From contig NZ_JADKSH010000003.1 in assembly GCF_015350795.1 (NCBI RefSeq), forward strand, positions 248,001 through 312,000: DNA of 64,000 bases. Reading direction: 5' to 3'. Below the pieces are notes generated by a model. That model saw nothing but the letters and a program-made list of their open reading frames with translations. It was not told the DNA's origin and made no database searches. The DNA is from Microbacterium sp. VKM Ac-2870 (GTDB lineage Bacteria; Actinomycetota; Actinomycetes; Actinomycetales; Microbacteriaceae). Within the stretch, counting starts at the first letter, position 1. Each line of letters opens with the position of its first letter. This document shows positions 7,224 to 16,740 of the stretch, one piece after another. A program made the translations under genes and the position numbers.

Positions 7224-9638
7224 ATGACCTCGCCCGTCGACCACCTGCTGCCGCTGCTGGAGGCGCTCACCCTCGAGCAGAAGGCCGCCCTGGTGCAAGG
7301 CGCCGATTTCTGGACGACCGTGCCGCTTCCCGAGATCGGTCTCCGGGCGATGACCCTCTCCGACGGTCCCGCCGGCGTGCGCGGGCCGCGCTGGGACGAG
7401 CGGGAACCCTCGCTCAACCTTCCGTCTGGTTCTGCGCTGGCCGCGTCGTGGGACGTCGACCTCGCCTATCGCTACGGCGCGGCTGCTGCGACCGAGGCGC
7501 GGGCGAAGGATGTCGACGTCGTGCTCGGCCCGACCATCAACCTGCACCGCAGCCCGCTGGGCGGGCGCCACTTCGAGTGTTTCAGCGAAGACCCCGAGCT
7601 GTCGGCCGAGCTGGCCGCGGCCTACGTCGCGGGGATGCAGAACAACGGCGTCGCCGCGTGTCCGAAGCACTACGTGGCCAACGACTCGGAGACCGACCGC
7701 TTCACGGTCGACATCGACGTCGACGATCGGGCCCTTCGCGAGCTCTACCTGGCGCCGTTCGAACGCGCGGTCACCGAAGCGCACGCGTGGAGCGTGATGA
7801 GCGCGTACAACTCGGTCGACGGCGTCACGATGACCGAGAATGCGCTGCTGGAAACCCCGCTCAACAGCGAATGGGGCTTCGACGGCGTCGTGATCAGCGA
7901 CTGGACGGCCGTGCGTTCGCTCGATTCCGTCGCGGCATCCCAAGACCTGGCCATGCCCGGCCCCGCACCGGCGTGGGCCGATCTGATCGACGCCGTGCGC
8001 GACGGACGTGTCGCGGAGGCCGACGTCGACCGCAAGGTGCTGCGCCTGCTGCTGCTCGCCGAGCGCGTCGGCGCGTTGGAGGGGTCGGACGCAGTTATCC
8101 CGCCTGCGCTGGACGGTCCGGCCTTCGCCCGCGAGGCGGCCGTTGCCGGCACGGTGCTGCTGAGCAACAACGGGACACTCCCCCTCGACAGCGCCGCGCT
8201 GCGGTCGGTCGCGGTGATCGGCCAGAACGCGCGCGACGCCCGGACGCAGGGCGGCGGCAGCGCCACCGTCGTGCCCGACCACGTCGTCTCGCCCCTCGAT
8301 GGCCTACGCGCAGCACTTCCCGGTGTCACGGTGTCGTACGAGCTCGGCGCACTGGTGCAGGAGGGCGTCGCGGAGCTCCCGCTCGCTCAGCTGCAGAACC
8401 CGGTCACCGGGAAGCCCGGGCTTCGCGTCAGCTTCCGGGACGACGAGGGCGTCGAGCTCTTCGCGGAGGACCGCCGTTCTACCGCGCTCGTCTGGTTCGG
8501 CGGCGATGCCCCGATCGCGCAGAGCCGCACGGTCGTCTTCCACACCGTCTTCACGCCCGCCGAGACGGGCACCATCGAGCTCGGCTTCGCCGGCGCGAGC
8601 GCGGGTCGTCTGTACGTCGACGACGTGCTCGCGCTCGAGGACACCCCCGTCATCGAGGGCACCGACCTCGGCGCCGCGTTCCTCAACCCGCCGTCGTCGA
8701 CGACGACTGTCGAGGTGACGGCGGGCGTGCCGCGCGACGTCCGCGTCGAGTTCGCCCAAGAGGCGGAGGGCGCCCTCGCCGGCGCCTTCAGCGCCACCGT
8801 CGGCATCGCCCCCGAGCGCACGCCCGACGCCGAGCTCATCGCCCGGGCGGCGCGCGCCGCGGCATCCGCCGACGTGGCCATCGTGGTCGTCGGCACCAAC
8901 TCGAAGGTCGAGTCGGAGGGCTACGACCGCGAGAGCCTCGACCTCCCCGGTGCGCAGGACGATCTCGTCCGCGCCGTCGCCGCGACAGGCACCCCCACGA
9001 TCGTCGTCGTCAACGCCGGCTCTCCCGTCACCCTGCCGTGGGCGAACGAGGTCGCCGCGATCGTGCAGGGCTACTTCGGCGGACAGGAGTTCGGCCACGC
9101 CCTCGCCGATGTGCTCACCGGTGGGCGCGAGCCCGGCGGACGTCTGCCCACCACATGGCCCGCGGCCCTCGCCGACGTCCCGGTCACCGACGTGACCCCG
9201 CGAGACGGGGTGCTGCGCTACGCCGAGGGCATCCACATCGGCTACCGTGCGTGGCTGAAGGATGCCGCGACGCCCGCCTTCGCCTTCGGCCACGGCCTCG
9301 GGTACACGACCTGGTCGTGGGACGGCGCCGAGCGTCACGGTGATGAGCTGACCGTAGCCGTGACCAATACCGGCCCGCGCGCGGGCAAGCACGTCGTGCA
9401 GGTCTACGCCGAGCGCGCCGCCTCGGCGATCGAGCGGCCCGAACGCTGGCTCGTCGGCTTCGCCGCCGTCCAGGTCGCCGCGGGCGAGACAGCCACCGTG
9501 ACCGTCTCCGTTCCCGACCGTCGCCTCGCCCACTGGGACGGCGCGGGCTGGAGCGTCGAGCCCGGCGCCTACACGCTGCGGGTGGGCGCGTCGGTGATCG
9601 ACCTCCCGCTCGAACTCGATTGGGCGGTGTCGGCATGA
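7224..9638 (+). CDS. Glycoside hydrolase family 3 beta-glucosidase with PA14 domain
   Basis: An 804-residue retaining beta-glycosidase. Residues ~1-270 form the GH3 N-terminal barrel, with 'HRSPLGGRHFECFSEDP' and the nucleophile aspartate D226 in 'GVVISDWTAV'. The C-terminal GH3 domain is interrupted by a PA14-like insert (roughly residues 390-530, 'GRLYVDDVLALED'), resumes at 'ASADVAIVVVGTNSKVESEGYDRE', and ends in a fibronectin-III-like domain. A PA14 insert often narrows the active site to short substrates. There is no signal peptide, so it acts in the cytoplasm on imported material. Beta-glucosidase is the most common activity of this architecture; beta-xylosidase is possible. The downstream gene starts inside its stop (ATGA). 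Confidence 0.92.
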   Translation: MTSPVDHLLPLLEALTLEQKAALVQGADFWTTVPLPEIGLRAMTLSDGPAGVRGPRWDEREPSLNLPSGSALAASWDVDLAYRYGAAAATEARAKDVDVVLGPTINLHRSPLGGRHFECFSEDPELSAELAAAYVAGMQNNGVAACPKHYVANDSETDRFTVDIDVDDRALRELYLAPFERAVTEAHAWSVMSAYNSVDGVTMTENALLETPLNSEWGFDGVVISDWTAVRSLDSVAASQDLAMPGPAPAWADLIDAVRDGRVAEADVDRKVLRLLLLAERVGALEGSDAVIPPALDGPAFAREAAVAGTVLLSNNGTLPLDSAALRSVAVIGQNARDARTQGGGSATVVPDHVVSPLDGLRAALPGVTVSYELGALVQEGVAELPLAQLQNPVTGKPGLRVSFRDDEGVELFAEDRRSTALVWFGGDAPIAQSRTVVFHTVFTPAETGTIELGFAGASAGRLYVDDVLALEDTPVIEGTDLGAAFLNPPSSTTTVEVTAGVPRDVRVEFAQEAEGALAGAFSATVGIAPERTPDAELIARAARAAASADVAIVVVGTNSKVESEGYDRESLDLPGAQDDLVRAVAATGTPTIVVVNAGSPVTLPWANEVAAIVQGYFGGQEFGHALADVLTGGREPGGRLPTTWPAALADVPVTDVTPRDGVLRYAEGIHIGYRAWLKDAATPAFAFGHGLGYTTWSWDGAERHGDELTVAVTNTGPRAGKHVVQVYAERAASAIERPERWLVGFAAVQVAAGETATVTVSVPDRRLAHWDGAGWSVEPGAYTLRVGASVIDLPLELDWAVSA

Positions 9639-10774
9639 GCGCCGGCACGCTGGTCGACATCGAGGCGGGCCGCCTCCAGGGCGTCGTCGACGACCGGCTG
9701 ACGGCCATCGTCGACCGCCTCGAGGGCTACCTGCGCGACGACGACGACCTGTCGTTCCAAGTCGCCGCGTTCCACCGCGGCACGCCCGTACTCGATGCGT
9801 GGGGCGGCCCGCACCTCGACGGCGACTCCATGCTCATCCCGTTCTCGGTCACCAAGAACACGATCGGGCTGTCGGTGGGCCTGCTCCTCGAGCGGGGCCT
9901 GATCGATCTCGACGAGCGGGTGGCCCACTACTGGCCGGAGTTCGCCGCGAAGGGAAAGGATGCCGTCACCGTGCGGCAGCTGCTGTCGCATCAGGCGGGC
10001 CTCCCGCAGGCGACGACGCCCCTCACGTGGGACGAGCTGTGGGATCACCACGCCGCCGCCGCGCGGCTGGCCGACACCCGTCCTTACTGGTATCCCGGCA
10101 GCGCGTTCGGCTATCACGCGACGACGATCGGCAGCCTCGGCGACGAGCTCGTGTACCGCGTGACAGGGCGGAGCCTGCACGAGTTCTACGAGGAGGAGAT
10201 CCGCGCACCGCACCAGATCGACTTCTATCTCGGACTGCCCGCCGAGCAGGAGCACCGCTTCACGCCGCTGCGGCCGATGGTGCGCCCGGTATCGGCGACG
10301 GCTTCCCCCTCGTTCTCGGCGCTCGGGCCGGTGGTGTTCGGCTCGCTCAGCCGCGACATGGACCACACGAACTCACCCCGCAACTACCGCTACGGCCACG
10401 CCGCGACGGCGGGGACGGGAACTGCGCGGGGTCTCGCCCGCCTGTTCGCCGCCGCGGTGACGGGTGTCGACGGACGCGCTCCCTTCCTCTCGGCAGACAC
10501 GGTCGAGCAGATCGGTCAGCAGCAGATCCGCGGCTACGACGAGGTACTGCACCAGCAGGACCGCGCCCACGCGATCGTCTTTCAGAAGCCGTCGCAGCAA
10601 CTCGCCTTCGGCGGTCCGCGCGCGTTCGGCCACGACGGCGCCGCGGGCGCACTGGCGTGCGTCGACCCCGACACGGGCCTGACCTTCGCGTGGACGATCG
10701 TGCGCGGCCCGTGGCCGGGCGGTGCCGACCCGCGCGCGGTGGCTCTGGCACGCGAACTGGGCGCCCTGCTGTGA
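9635..10774 (+). CDS. Serine hydrolase of the beta-lactamase / class C family (EstB-like)
   Basis: A 379-residue cytoplasmic serine hydrolase. The SxxK motif is 'SVTK' (Ser71, Lys74), the tyrosine motif lies in 'SAFGYHATT', and the third motif is 'FGHDGAAG' near the C-terminus. This pattern belongs to the esterase/beta-lactamase-related branch rather than to true secreted beta-lactamases, and the lack of a signal peptide argues against an antibiotic-resistance role. It is coupled by 4-base overlaps to GH3 before it and GH78 after it, so it probably removes an acyl group (for example acetyl) from the imported glycoside before or between glycosidase steps. That role is inference. A TTG 15 bases upstream is a weak alternative start. 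Confidence 0.85.
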   Translation: MSAGTLVDIEAGRLQGVVDDRLTAIVDRLEGYLRDDDDLSFQVAAFHRGTPVLDAWGGPHLDGDSMLIPFSVTKNTIGLSVGLLLERGLIDLDERVAHYWPEFAAKGKDAVTVRQLLSHQAGLPQATTPLTWDELWDHHAAAARLADTRPYWYPGSAFGYHATTIGSLGDELVYRVTGRSLHEFYEEEIRAPHQIDFYLGLPAEQEHRFTPLRPMVRPVSATASPSFSALGPVVFGSLSRDMDHTNSPRNYRYGHAATAGTGTARGLARLFAAAVTGVDGRAPFLSADTVEQIGQQQIRGYDEVLHQQDRAHAIVFQKPSQQLAFGGPRAFGHDGAAGALACVDPDTGLTFAWTIVRGPWPGGADPRAVALARELGALL

Positions 10775-13596
10775 GCACCAGCGCGGTGATCGAAAGCGTC
10801 CGTGCGGAGCTGCGCGACGACAGCCCGCTTGTCGCCACACCGCTCCCCCGGCTGAGCTGGGTGATCGGCGGTGACGTGGCCGGCTGGCAGCAGGCCTCGG
10901 CAGAAGTCTCGGACGGCACGACCGAGATCTCCCTCGACGGTGGCGAGAGCGTGCTGGTCGCCTGGCCGTTCGCGCCCCTTGCTGCCGGGGAGAGCCGGCG
11001 GGTGCGGGTGCGCGCGCACAGCACCGACGGGCGCGTCACCCCGTGGAGCGCGCCGCTCGTGGTGGAGGCGGGCTTCCTCGCCGACGGAGAGTGGGTCGCG
11101 GCTCCGGTGGGGCTCGCCCACCCGCAGCGCGAGGCTCAGCCCGCCCTGGTGCGCACCCGTTTCGTGCTCGAACGCGAGGTCACGCGCGCCGTCCTGTTCT
11201 GGACCGCGCTCGGGGTCGCCGAGCCCACCGTCAACGGCACCGCCGTGAGCGAAGACGTCCTCTCCCCCGGGTGGACGGCCTACCGCGATCGGCTCGTCCA
11301 CGAGAGCGTCGACGTCACCGCACTCCTCCGGCCCGGCGAGAACGAGCTGGGCGCGCAGCTCGCCGGCGCCTGGTACACCGAGAAGTACGGCTTCTTCACG
11401 TTCACCGACCGCATCTACGGCGATCAGCCGTCGTGGCTGGCGCAGCTGCGCGTGACATACGCCGACGGCACGACCGACACCGTCGCCGCGTCAGGGCCCG
11501 GGTGGGAGGCCACCGGCGACGGCCCGGTCGTCGACAGCGGCATCTACGCGGGCGAGCATCAAGACCTCCGCCGCGAGCTGGCCGACGCCGAGTGGACACC
11601 GGCCCGCGTGGGCGCGGTGGCGCGTCCGGGCTACGAGAACGTGCCCGCACCCGAAGCGCGCATCGCCCCGCCGGTGCGGCGCATCCAGACGCTTCCCGTC
11701 GTCCACACGCTGACCACACCGTCGGGAGGCACCATCCTCGACTTCGGTCAGAACCTCGTGGGTCGAGTGCGGATCCGCGTCCGCGGTGCCGCGGGCACGC
11801 GCATCGTCGTGCGTCACGCGGAGGTGCTCGATCATGGCGAGCTCGCCCTGCGGCCGCTGCGCAACGCCAAGGCAACGGCCACGTTCGACCTGTCGGGCGG
11901 CGACGACGTGCTCGAATCGCGCTTCAGCTTCTACGGGTTCCGTTACGCCCAGATCACCGGCGCGGAGATCGCGTCCGCCGACGTCGAAGCGGTCGTGCTG
12001 CACACCGACCTCACCCGAACGGGCTGGTTCTCGGCATCCGATCCGCTCATCGAGAAGCTGCACGAGAACGTGCGGTGGGGAATGCGCGGCAACTTCCTGT
12101 CGATTCCCACCGACTGCCCGCAGCGCGACGAACGCCTGGGATGGACGGGCGACATCCAGGTGTTCACCCCGACGGCCTCCTTCCTCTATGACTGCGCCGG
12201 GTTCCTGACGTCGTGGCTGCGCGACCTCTCGCACGAGCAGGCGCGGGCGGGCGGGGTCGTCCCGATGGTCGTCCCCTCCGCGCTGCCCTCGTTCGCCAGC
12301 GGCGGTCCGGCGGCCGCCTGGGGCGACGCGGCGACGGTCGTTCCGAGCGTGCTCTGGGAACGCTTCGGCGACCGCGACGCTCTCGCCGCCCAGTACGCGA
12401 GCATGCGCGACTGGGTCGAGGCGGTGCGGCGCGACGCCGGCGACTCGGGCCTCTGGGCCGGACGGATGCAGCTGGGCGACTGGCTCGATCCCGCGGCTCC
12501 CGCCGACAAGCCCGGCAAAGCGAAGGTGGATGCCGACATCGTCGCGACCGCCTACCTCGCCCGCTCGTTGCAGCTCGTGGCCGACGCCGCACGGCTTCTC
12601 GGTCACCTCGACGATGCAGACCGGTATGCGCGGCTGGCCGCCCGTTCACGCGCCGCCTTCGCCGCCGAGTATGTGACTCCGGCCGGACGCATGATGAGCG
12701 ACGCTCCCACGGCATACGCGCTCGCGCTGCAGTTCGACCTGGTCGAGGACGGCGCGCTGCGGGCTGCGCTCGGTCGGCGATTGGCCGCCCTGGTGCGCGA
12801 GGGCGGCTACCGCATCGGCACGGGCTTCGTCGGCACGCCGCTCGTCGCCGACGCTCTCACCGCCACCGGACATGTGGATGCCGCGGAGCGACTGCTCACG
12901 CAGACCGAATGTCCGTCGTGGCTGTATCCGATCACCCAGGGCGCGACGACCGTGTGGGAACGGTGGGACTCGCTGCTGCCCGACGGCTCGGTCAACCCGG
13001 GCGAGATGACCTCGTTCAACCACTACGCCCTGGGCGCCGTGGCCGACTGGCTGCATCGCACGGTCGCGGGGCTCGCCCCCGCCGCGCCAGGGTACCGGCG
13101 TCTGCGCATCGCTCCCCGTCCGCTCGCGACTCTCGATCACGCCGCAGCCCGTCACCGCACCCCGTACGGCGAGGCGACCGTCGCGTGGCGCCGCGACGGC
13201 GACACCATCGTCGTCACCGCCACCGTGCCCGCGAACACGACAGCCGACGTCGATCTGCCGGGCCTGACGACAACCGTCGGTCCGGGGGCGCACGAGTGGC
13301 GCGTCGCCGCGGAATCCGCTGCGGTACGACCGGCACTTCCCGGACTCGAGGCCGACCTCGCCGACATCATCGACGATCCGCGCGCCTATCGCGCGCTGCT
13401 CGACACGCTGACCGCCGTCGCCCCCGAGCGTGTCGACGCGGTTCGGGGCGAGACGACGTGGGCGGCCGGGCGCCCCCTCGCCACCGCGTTGATGTTCACA
13501 CCACCGCCCGTGCTCGCCGCCGTCGACGACGCGATCCGCGCGGCCACGACACCCCCTGAGGAGCACCGTGTTCGACCGGGCCAGCACATTCGGTGA
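10771..13596 (+). CDS. Alpha-L-rhamnosidase, glycoside hydrolase family 78
   Basis: A 941-residue inverting alpha-L-rhamnosidase. The order is an N-terminal Ig-like domain, a rhamnosidase N-domain with 'PTVNGTAVSEDVLSPGWTAY', a concanavalin-like domain with 'ILDFGQNLVGRVRIRVRG', the (alpha/alpha)6 catalytic barrel with 'PTDCPQRDERLGWTGDIQ', and the C-terminal 'GEMTSFNHYALGAVADWLHR' segment followed by a beta domain. After about residue 850 there is an extra ~80-residue, helix-rich tail not typical of GH78. The GTG start overlaps the previous stop (GTGA). The 3' end overlaps the next gene by 29 bases. With rhaI, the aldolase-dehydrogenase and rhaB nearby, this is the enzyme that would release L-rhamnose. 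Confidence 0.93.
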   Translation: MSTSAVIESVRAELRDDSPLVATPLPRLSWVIGGDVAGWQQASAEVSDGTTEISLDGGESVLVAWPFAPLAAGESRRVRVRAHSTDGRVTPWSAPLVVEAGFLADGEWVAAPVGLAHPQREAQPALVRTRFVLEREVTRAVLFWTALGVAEPTVNGTAVSEDVLSPGWTAYRDRLVHESVDVTALLRPGENELGAQLAGAWYTEKYGFFTFTDRIYGDQPSWLAQLRVTYADGTTDTVAASGPGWEATGDGPVVDSGIYAGEHQDLRRELADAEWTPARVGAVARPGYENVPAPEARIAPPVRRIQTLPVVHTLTTPSGGTILDFGQNLVGRVRIRVRGAAGTRIVVRHAEVLDHGELALRPLRNAKATATFDLSGGDDVLESRFSFYGFRYAQITGAEIASADVEAVVLHTDLTRTGWFSASDPLIEKLHENVRWGMRGNFLSIPTDCPQRDERLGWTGDIQVFTPTASFLYDCAGFLTSWLRDLSHEQARAGGVVPMVVPSALPSFASGGPAAAWGDAATVVPSVLWERFGDRDALAAQYASMRDWVEAVRRDAGDSGLWAGRMQLGDWLDPAAPADKPGKAKVDADIVATAYLARSLQLVADAARLLGHLDDADRYARLAARSRAAFAAEYVTPAGRMMSDAPTAYALALQFDLVEDGALRAALGRRLAALVREGGYRIGTGFVGTPLVADALTATGHVDAAERLLTQTECPSWLYPITQGATTVWERWDSLLPDGSVNPGEMTSFNHYALGAVADWLHRTVAGLAPAAPGYRRLRIAPRPLATLDHAAARHRTPYGEATVAWRRDGDTIVVTATVPANTTADVDLPGLTTTVGPGAHEWRVAAESAAVRPALPGLEADLADIIDDPRAYRALLDTLTAVAPERVDAVRGETTWAAGRPLATALMFTPPPVLAAVDDAIRAATTPPEEHRVRPGQHIR

Positions 13597-15358
13597 GACC
13601 CTCGACAGCCCTGACGGGCGGAGCGTTCTCGAAAAGCACCTGCCCGGCATCGCGGCGTCGCCGATGGCACAGCAGTTCCGCGACGCGCGACTGGGACAGC
13701 TGGTGGCGCTCGTTCCCGAGCTGGAAGATCCGGCCGCGCGCGAGGCTCTGTGGGCAGCGCTGGCCGAGGTCGGCGACGGCACGACCCGGCCGCCCTACGC
13801 GCCCGAGATCGCACCGAACCCCGGCTACGAGGCCGACGACGTCGTGCGGGGATCGGCCGTGGTGGCACCGCCGACGCCCACCCGGCGGTGGGACCCGCTC
13901 GAGGTGCGCGTGTCGGGCCCGTCGCACGGCAACCCCTTCGTCGACGTCGAGCTCGATGCCCTCTTCACCCGTCCTGACGGTACGACCGTGCGGGTCGGCG
14001 GGTTCTACGACGGCGACGGCCGCTACGTGGTGCGCGCGCTCGCGGATGCCGCCGGCACCTGGCGCTTCGAGACGCGTTCCACCGCACGCTCCCTCGACGG
14101 CGTCTCGGGCACCGTCGAGGTCGCCCCTGCTCCCGTCGACGCGCACGGCCCGGTGCGCGTCGACGGGTTCCACTTCCGGCACGCCGACGGCACGCGCCAC
14201 CGCCCGGTGGGAACGACGGCCTACGTATGGACCCACCAGAGCGCGCAGCGCCAGGAGCAGACGCTGAACACCCTCGCCGACTCCCCGTTCGCGAAGCTGC
14301 GGATGTGCGTCTTCCCGAAGTCGTACCTCTACAACGCGAACGAGCCGGCCGATTTCCCCTTCGTGGGTTCGCTCGCCGACGGATTCGATCTGACGCGGTT
14401 CGATCCCGCGCACTTCCGCCGCCTCGAGGGCCGCATCGCCGATCTGGCGGCGCGCGGCATCCAGGCCGACCTCATCCTCTTCCACGCCTACGACCGCTGG
14501 GGCTTCTCCGACCTCGGGCCCGCCGTCGACGAGCGCTACCTCCGCTACGTCGTCCGGCGCCTCACGGGCTTCGCGAACGTCTGGTGGTCGCTGGCCAACG
14601 AGTACGACCTGATGTGGTCGAAAGACCTCGACGACTGGGAGCGCCTCGCGGCGGTCGTCGGCGAGGAGGATCCCTTCGGGCACCTCAACTCGATCCACAA
14701 CTGCCGACCGTTCTACGACTACGACCGCCCGTGGATCACGCACGTCTCGATCCAGCGTGTCGATGTCTACCGCACGGCGGAGAACGCCGACCAGTGGCGG
14801 GGGCGCTGGGGGAAGCCCGTCGTCATCGACGAGTGCGCCTACGAGGGCGACATCGATCAGGGTTGGGGCAACATCACCGGCGAGGAGATGACCCGTCGGT
14901 TCTGGGAGGGCGCCGTCCGCGGCGGGTACGTCGGACACGGCGAGACGTACTACCCGCCGGCCCTCGACGCCGATGCCGTCACGGCATCCGCCGTGGACGA
15001 TGACAGCGACGTGCTGTGGTGGTCGAAAGGCGGCGTGCTGCACGGGAGCTCGCCGGCGCGCATCGCCTTCCTCGAGGCTCTGCAGGCCGAGGCCCCCGAG
15101 GGCGTCTGGGATCCGCTGCCGGGCGACTGGGATGTGCCGTGGGGTGGGGTCGACGGTCGCGTGCGGGTGGGGTATTTCGGGTTCAACCGTCCGCGCTTTC
15201 GCAATGTGCTCCTCGGCGAAGGGCAGTGGCGCATCGAGGTGATCGACACCTGGAACATGACTGTCGACGAGCTGCCCGGAACCCACACCGGCCACGTGCG
15301 CGTCGAGCTTCCGGGCCGACAGTTCATGGCCGTGCGCCTCACGAAGGTGTCCGCATGA
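13568..15358 (+). CDS. DUF5060/DUF5605-type putative glycoside hydrolase
   Basis: A 596-residue cytoplasmic protein. Residues ~10-75 form a helical module ('RSVLEKHLPGIAAS', 'ALWAALAEV'). Residues ~110-200 match the beta-sandwich DUF5060 domain ('FFDVE'-like 'FVDVELDALF', 'FYDGDGRYVVRA'). Residues ~205-510 form a TIM barrel of the DUF4038/DUF5605 kind with 'GTTAYVWTHQ', 'WWSLANEYDLMW' and 'VIDECAYEGD'. The glutamates in the last two motifs are the natural acid/base and nucleophile candidates. A small beta domain ends the protein. The GTG at 13568 has a good GAGGAG site and lies inside the GH78 gene. The activity is not established; the context points to an exo- or endo-glycosidase on the same substrate. 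Confidence 0.8.
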   Translation: MFDRASTFGETLDSPDGRSVLEKHLPGIAASPMAQQFRDARLGQLVALVPELEDPAAREALWAALAEVGDGTTRPPYAPEIAPNPGYEADDVVRGSAVVAPPTPTRRWDPLEVRVSGPSHGNPFVDVELDALFTRPDGTTVRVGGFYDGDGRYVVRALADAAGTWRFETRSTARSLDGVSGTVEVAPAPVDAHGPVRVDGFHFRHADGTRHRPVGTTAYVWTHQSAQRQEQTLNTLADSPFAKLRMCVFPKSYLYNANEPADFPFVGSLADGFDLTRFDPAHFRRLEGRIADLAARGIQADLILFHAYDRWGFSDLGPAVDERYLRYVVRRLTGFANVWWSLANEYDLMWSKDLDDWERLAAVVGEEDPFGHLNSIHNCRPFYDYDRPWITHVSIQRVDVYRTAENADQWRGRWGKPVVIDECAYEGDIDQGWGNITGEEMTRRFWEGAVRGGYVGHGETYYPPALDADAVTASAVDDDSDVLWWSKGGVLHGSSPARIAFLEALQAEAPEGVWDPLPGDWDVPWGGVDGRVRVGYFGFNRPRFRNVLLGEGQWRIEVIDTWNMTVDELPGTHTGHVRVELPGRQFMAVRLTKVSA

Positions 15359-16740
15359 GCGTGCCCGTGTGGACCGTCACCACTCCGGACGCCGCCTGGC
15401 GGACCACCCCCGCACCGGCGCTGGCCGCACCGACGGCCATGCCCGATGTGATCGTCTCGATCGACGATCCGCAGCAGGAGATCGAGGGCTTCGGCGCGTG
15501 CTTCAACGAGCTGGGGTGGCAGGCGCTGGGCCTGCTCAGCGACGGTGAGCGGAGCGGCATCCTGCGCGAACTGTTCGCACCCGGAGTCGGCGCGTCGTTC
15601 GGCCTCTGCCGCATGCCGGTCGGCGCGAACGACTTCTCGCTCGACTGGTACTCGTACGACGAGACTCCGGGCGATCTGGCGCTCGAGCACTTCGACCTCT
15701 CACACGACGACGACACGCTGGTGCCGTTCATCCGCGCGGCGCGAACGCACCGTCCGGACCTACGCCTGTGGGCATCGCCCTGGAGCCCGCCGTCGTGGAT
15801 GAAGCGCAACGGGCACTATGCGGGCGCGTTGCCCCAGCCGCTGTTCGGACACGTCGACAACGGCCTCCGGCCGGACCAGGTCGGCACCGAGGGCACCGAC
15901 ATGTTCCGCACCGACGAGGACCACCTAGCGGCCTACGCCGCCTACTTCGGAAAGTTCGTGGACGCCTATGCCGACCGCGGCATCCCGATCTCGATGGTCA
16001 TGCCGCAGAACGAGTTCAACTCGCCGCAGGTGTTCCCCAGCTGCACCTGGACGCCGGCGGGGCTCGCGGCGTTCGTCCGCCACCTCGGTCCGCAGATGGC
16101 CGCCCGCGACGTGGAGGTCTTCGTCGGCACACTCGAACGCGCTGACGACCGACTCGTCGGCGACGTGCTGGCCGATGAGGAGGCGTCCGCCGTCGTCTCC
16201 GGCGTCGGCGTGCAATGGGCGGGCAAGGGCGCCGTCGCGGCGCTGCACCGACTGCATCCCGAGCTGCGCATCTACCAGAGCGAGCAGGAGTGCGGCGATG
16301 GGCGCAACGACTGGCGGCAGGCGCGCTACGCCTGGCGGCTGATGAAGCACTTCCTCAGCAACGGCGCGAACGCGTATCAGTACTGGAACATCGCCCTCCA
16401 GGAGGGCGGACGCAGTCGTTGGGGCTGGACGCAGAACTCGCTCGTCGTGGTCGACCCCGTCACGCGCACCTTCCGCTACACGCCCGACTACCTGGTACTC
16501 AAGCACGTCAGCGCGTTCGTGGCACCCGGCGCGCGGGTGCTGCCGACCTGGTGCGTCGCCGGCCACGACAACCAGCTCGTGTTCCGCAATCCCGACGGCT
16601 CGATCGTGGTCGTGCTGCACAACGAGCTCGCGGAGCCCCTGCCGATCAGCGTGCTGGTCGGCGAGCGCGTACTGGCCCTGGAGCTGCCGGCGGCATCGTT
16701 CAGCACCGTCGTCATCCCCTCCGGAAAGGAACCCTCGTGA
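15355..16740 (+). CDS. Glycoside hydrolase family 30 (glucosylceramidase-like beta-glycosidase)
   Basis: A 461-residue retaining beta-glycosidase. It begins with the GH30 hallmark 'EIEGFGACFNELGWQ', then 'CRMPVGANDFSLDWYSYDE' and 'WASPWSPPSWMKRNG'. The acid/base is E220 in 'MPQNEFN', and the nucleophile is E310 (less likely E312) in 'IYQSEQECG'. The C-terminal ~70 residues are the beta-sandwich usual in GH30. There is no signal peptide. GH30 members cleave beta-glucosides, beta-xylosides or beta-fucosides, so the exact bond is open. It overlaps the DUF5060 gene by ATGA and the SDR gene by GTGA, placing it in the same translational unit. Confidence 0.9.
   Translation: MSVPVWTVTTPDAAWRTTPAPALAAPTAMPDVIVSIDDPQQEIEGFGACFNELGWQALGLLSDGERSGILRELFAPGVGASFGLCRMPVGANDFSLDWYSYDETPGDLALEHFDLSHDDDTLVPFIRAARTHRPDLRLWASPWSPPSWMKRNGHYAGALPQPLFGHVDNGLRPDQVGTEGTDMFRTDEDHLAAYAAYFGKFVDAYADRGIPISMVMPQNEFNSPQVFPSCTWTPAGLAAFVRHLGPQMAARDVEVFVGTLERADDRLVGDVLADEEASAVVSGVGVQWAGKGAVAALHRLHPELRIYQSEQECGDGRNDWRQARYAWRLMKHFLSNGANAYQYWNIALQEGGRSRWGWTQNSLVVVDPVTRTFRYTPDYLVLKHVSAFVAPGARVLPTWCVAGHDNQLVFRNPDGSIVVVLHNELAEPLPISVLVGERVLALELPAASFSTVVIPSGKEPS

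Noticed and set aside
9799..10770. Upstream extension of the GH78 frame
   Set aside because: It covers the serine hydrolase in another frame and is arginine-rich; the GTG at 10771 overlaps the previous stop and begins with GH78-like sequence.
9635..10774. Antibiotic-resistance beta-lactamase
   Set aside because: SxxK and tyrosine motifs are present, but there is no export signal and the gene is locked into a glycosidase operon.
13496..15295. Long antisense open frame across the DUF5060-type gene
   Set aside because: No start signal or recognisable domain; the sense frame has clear domains and operon overlaps.
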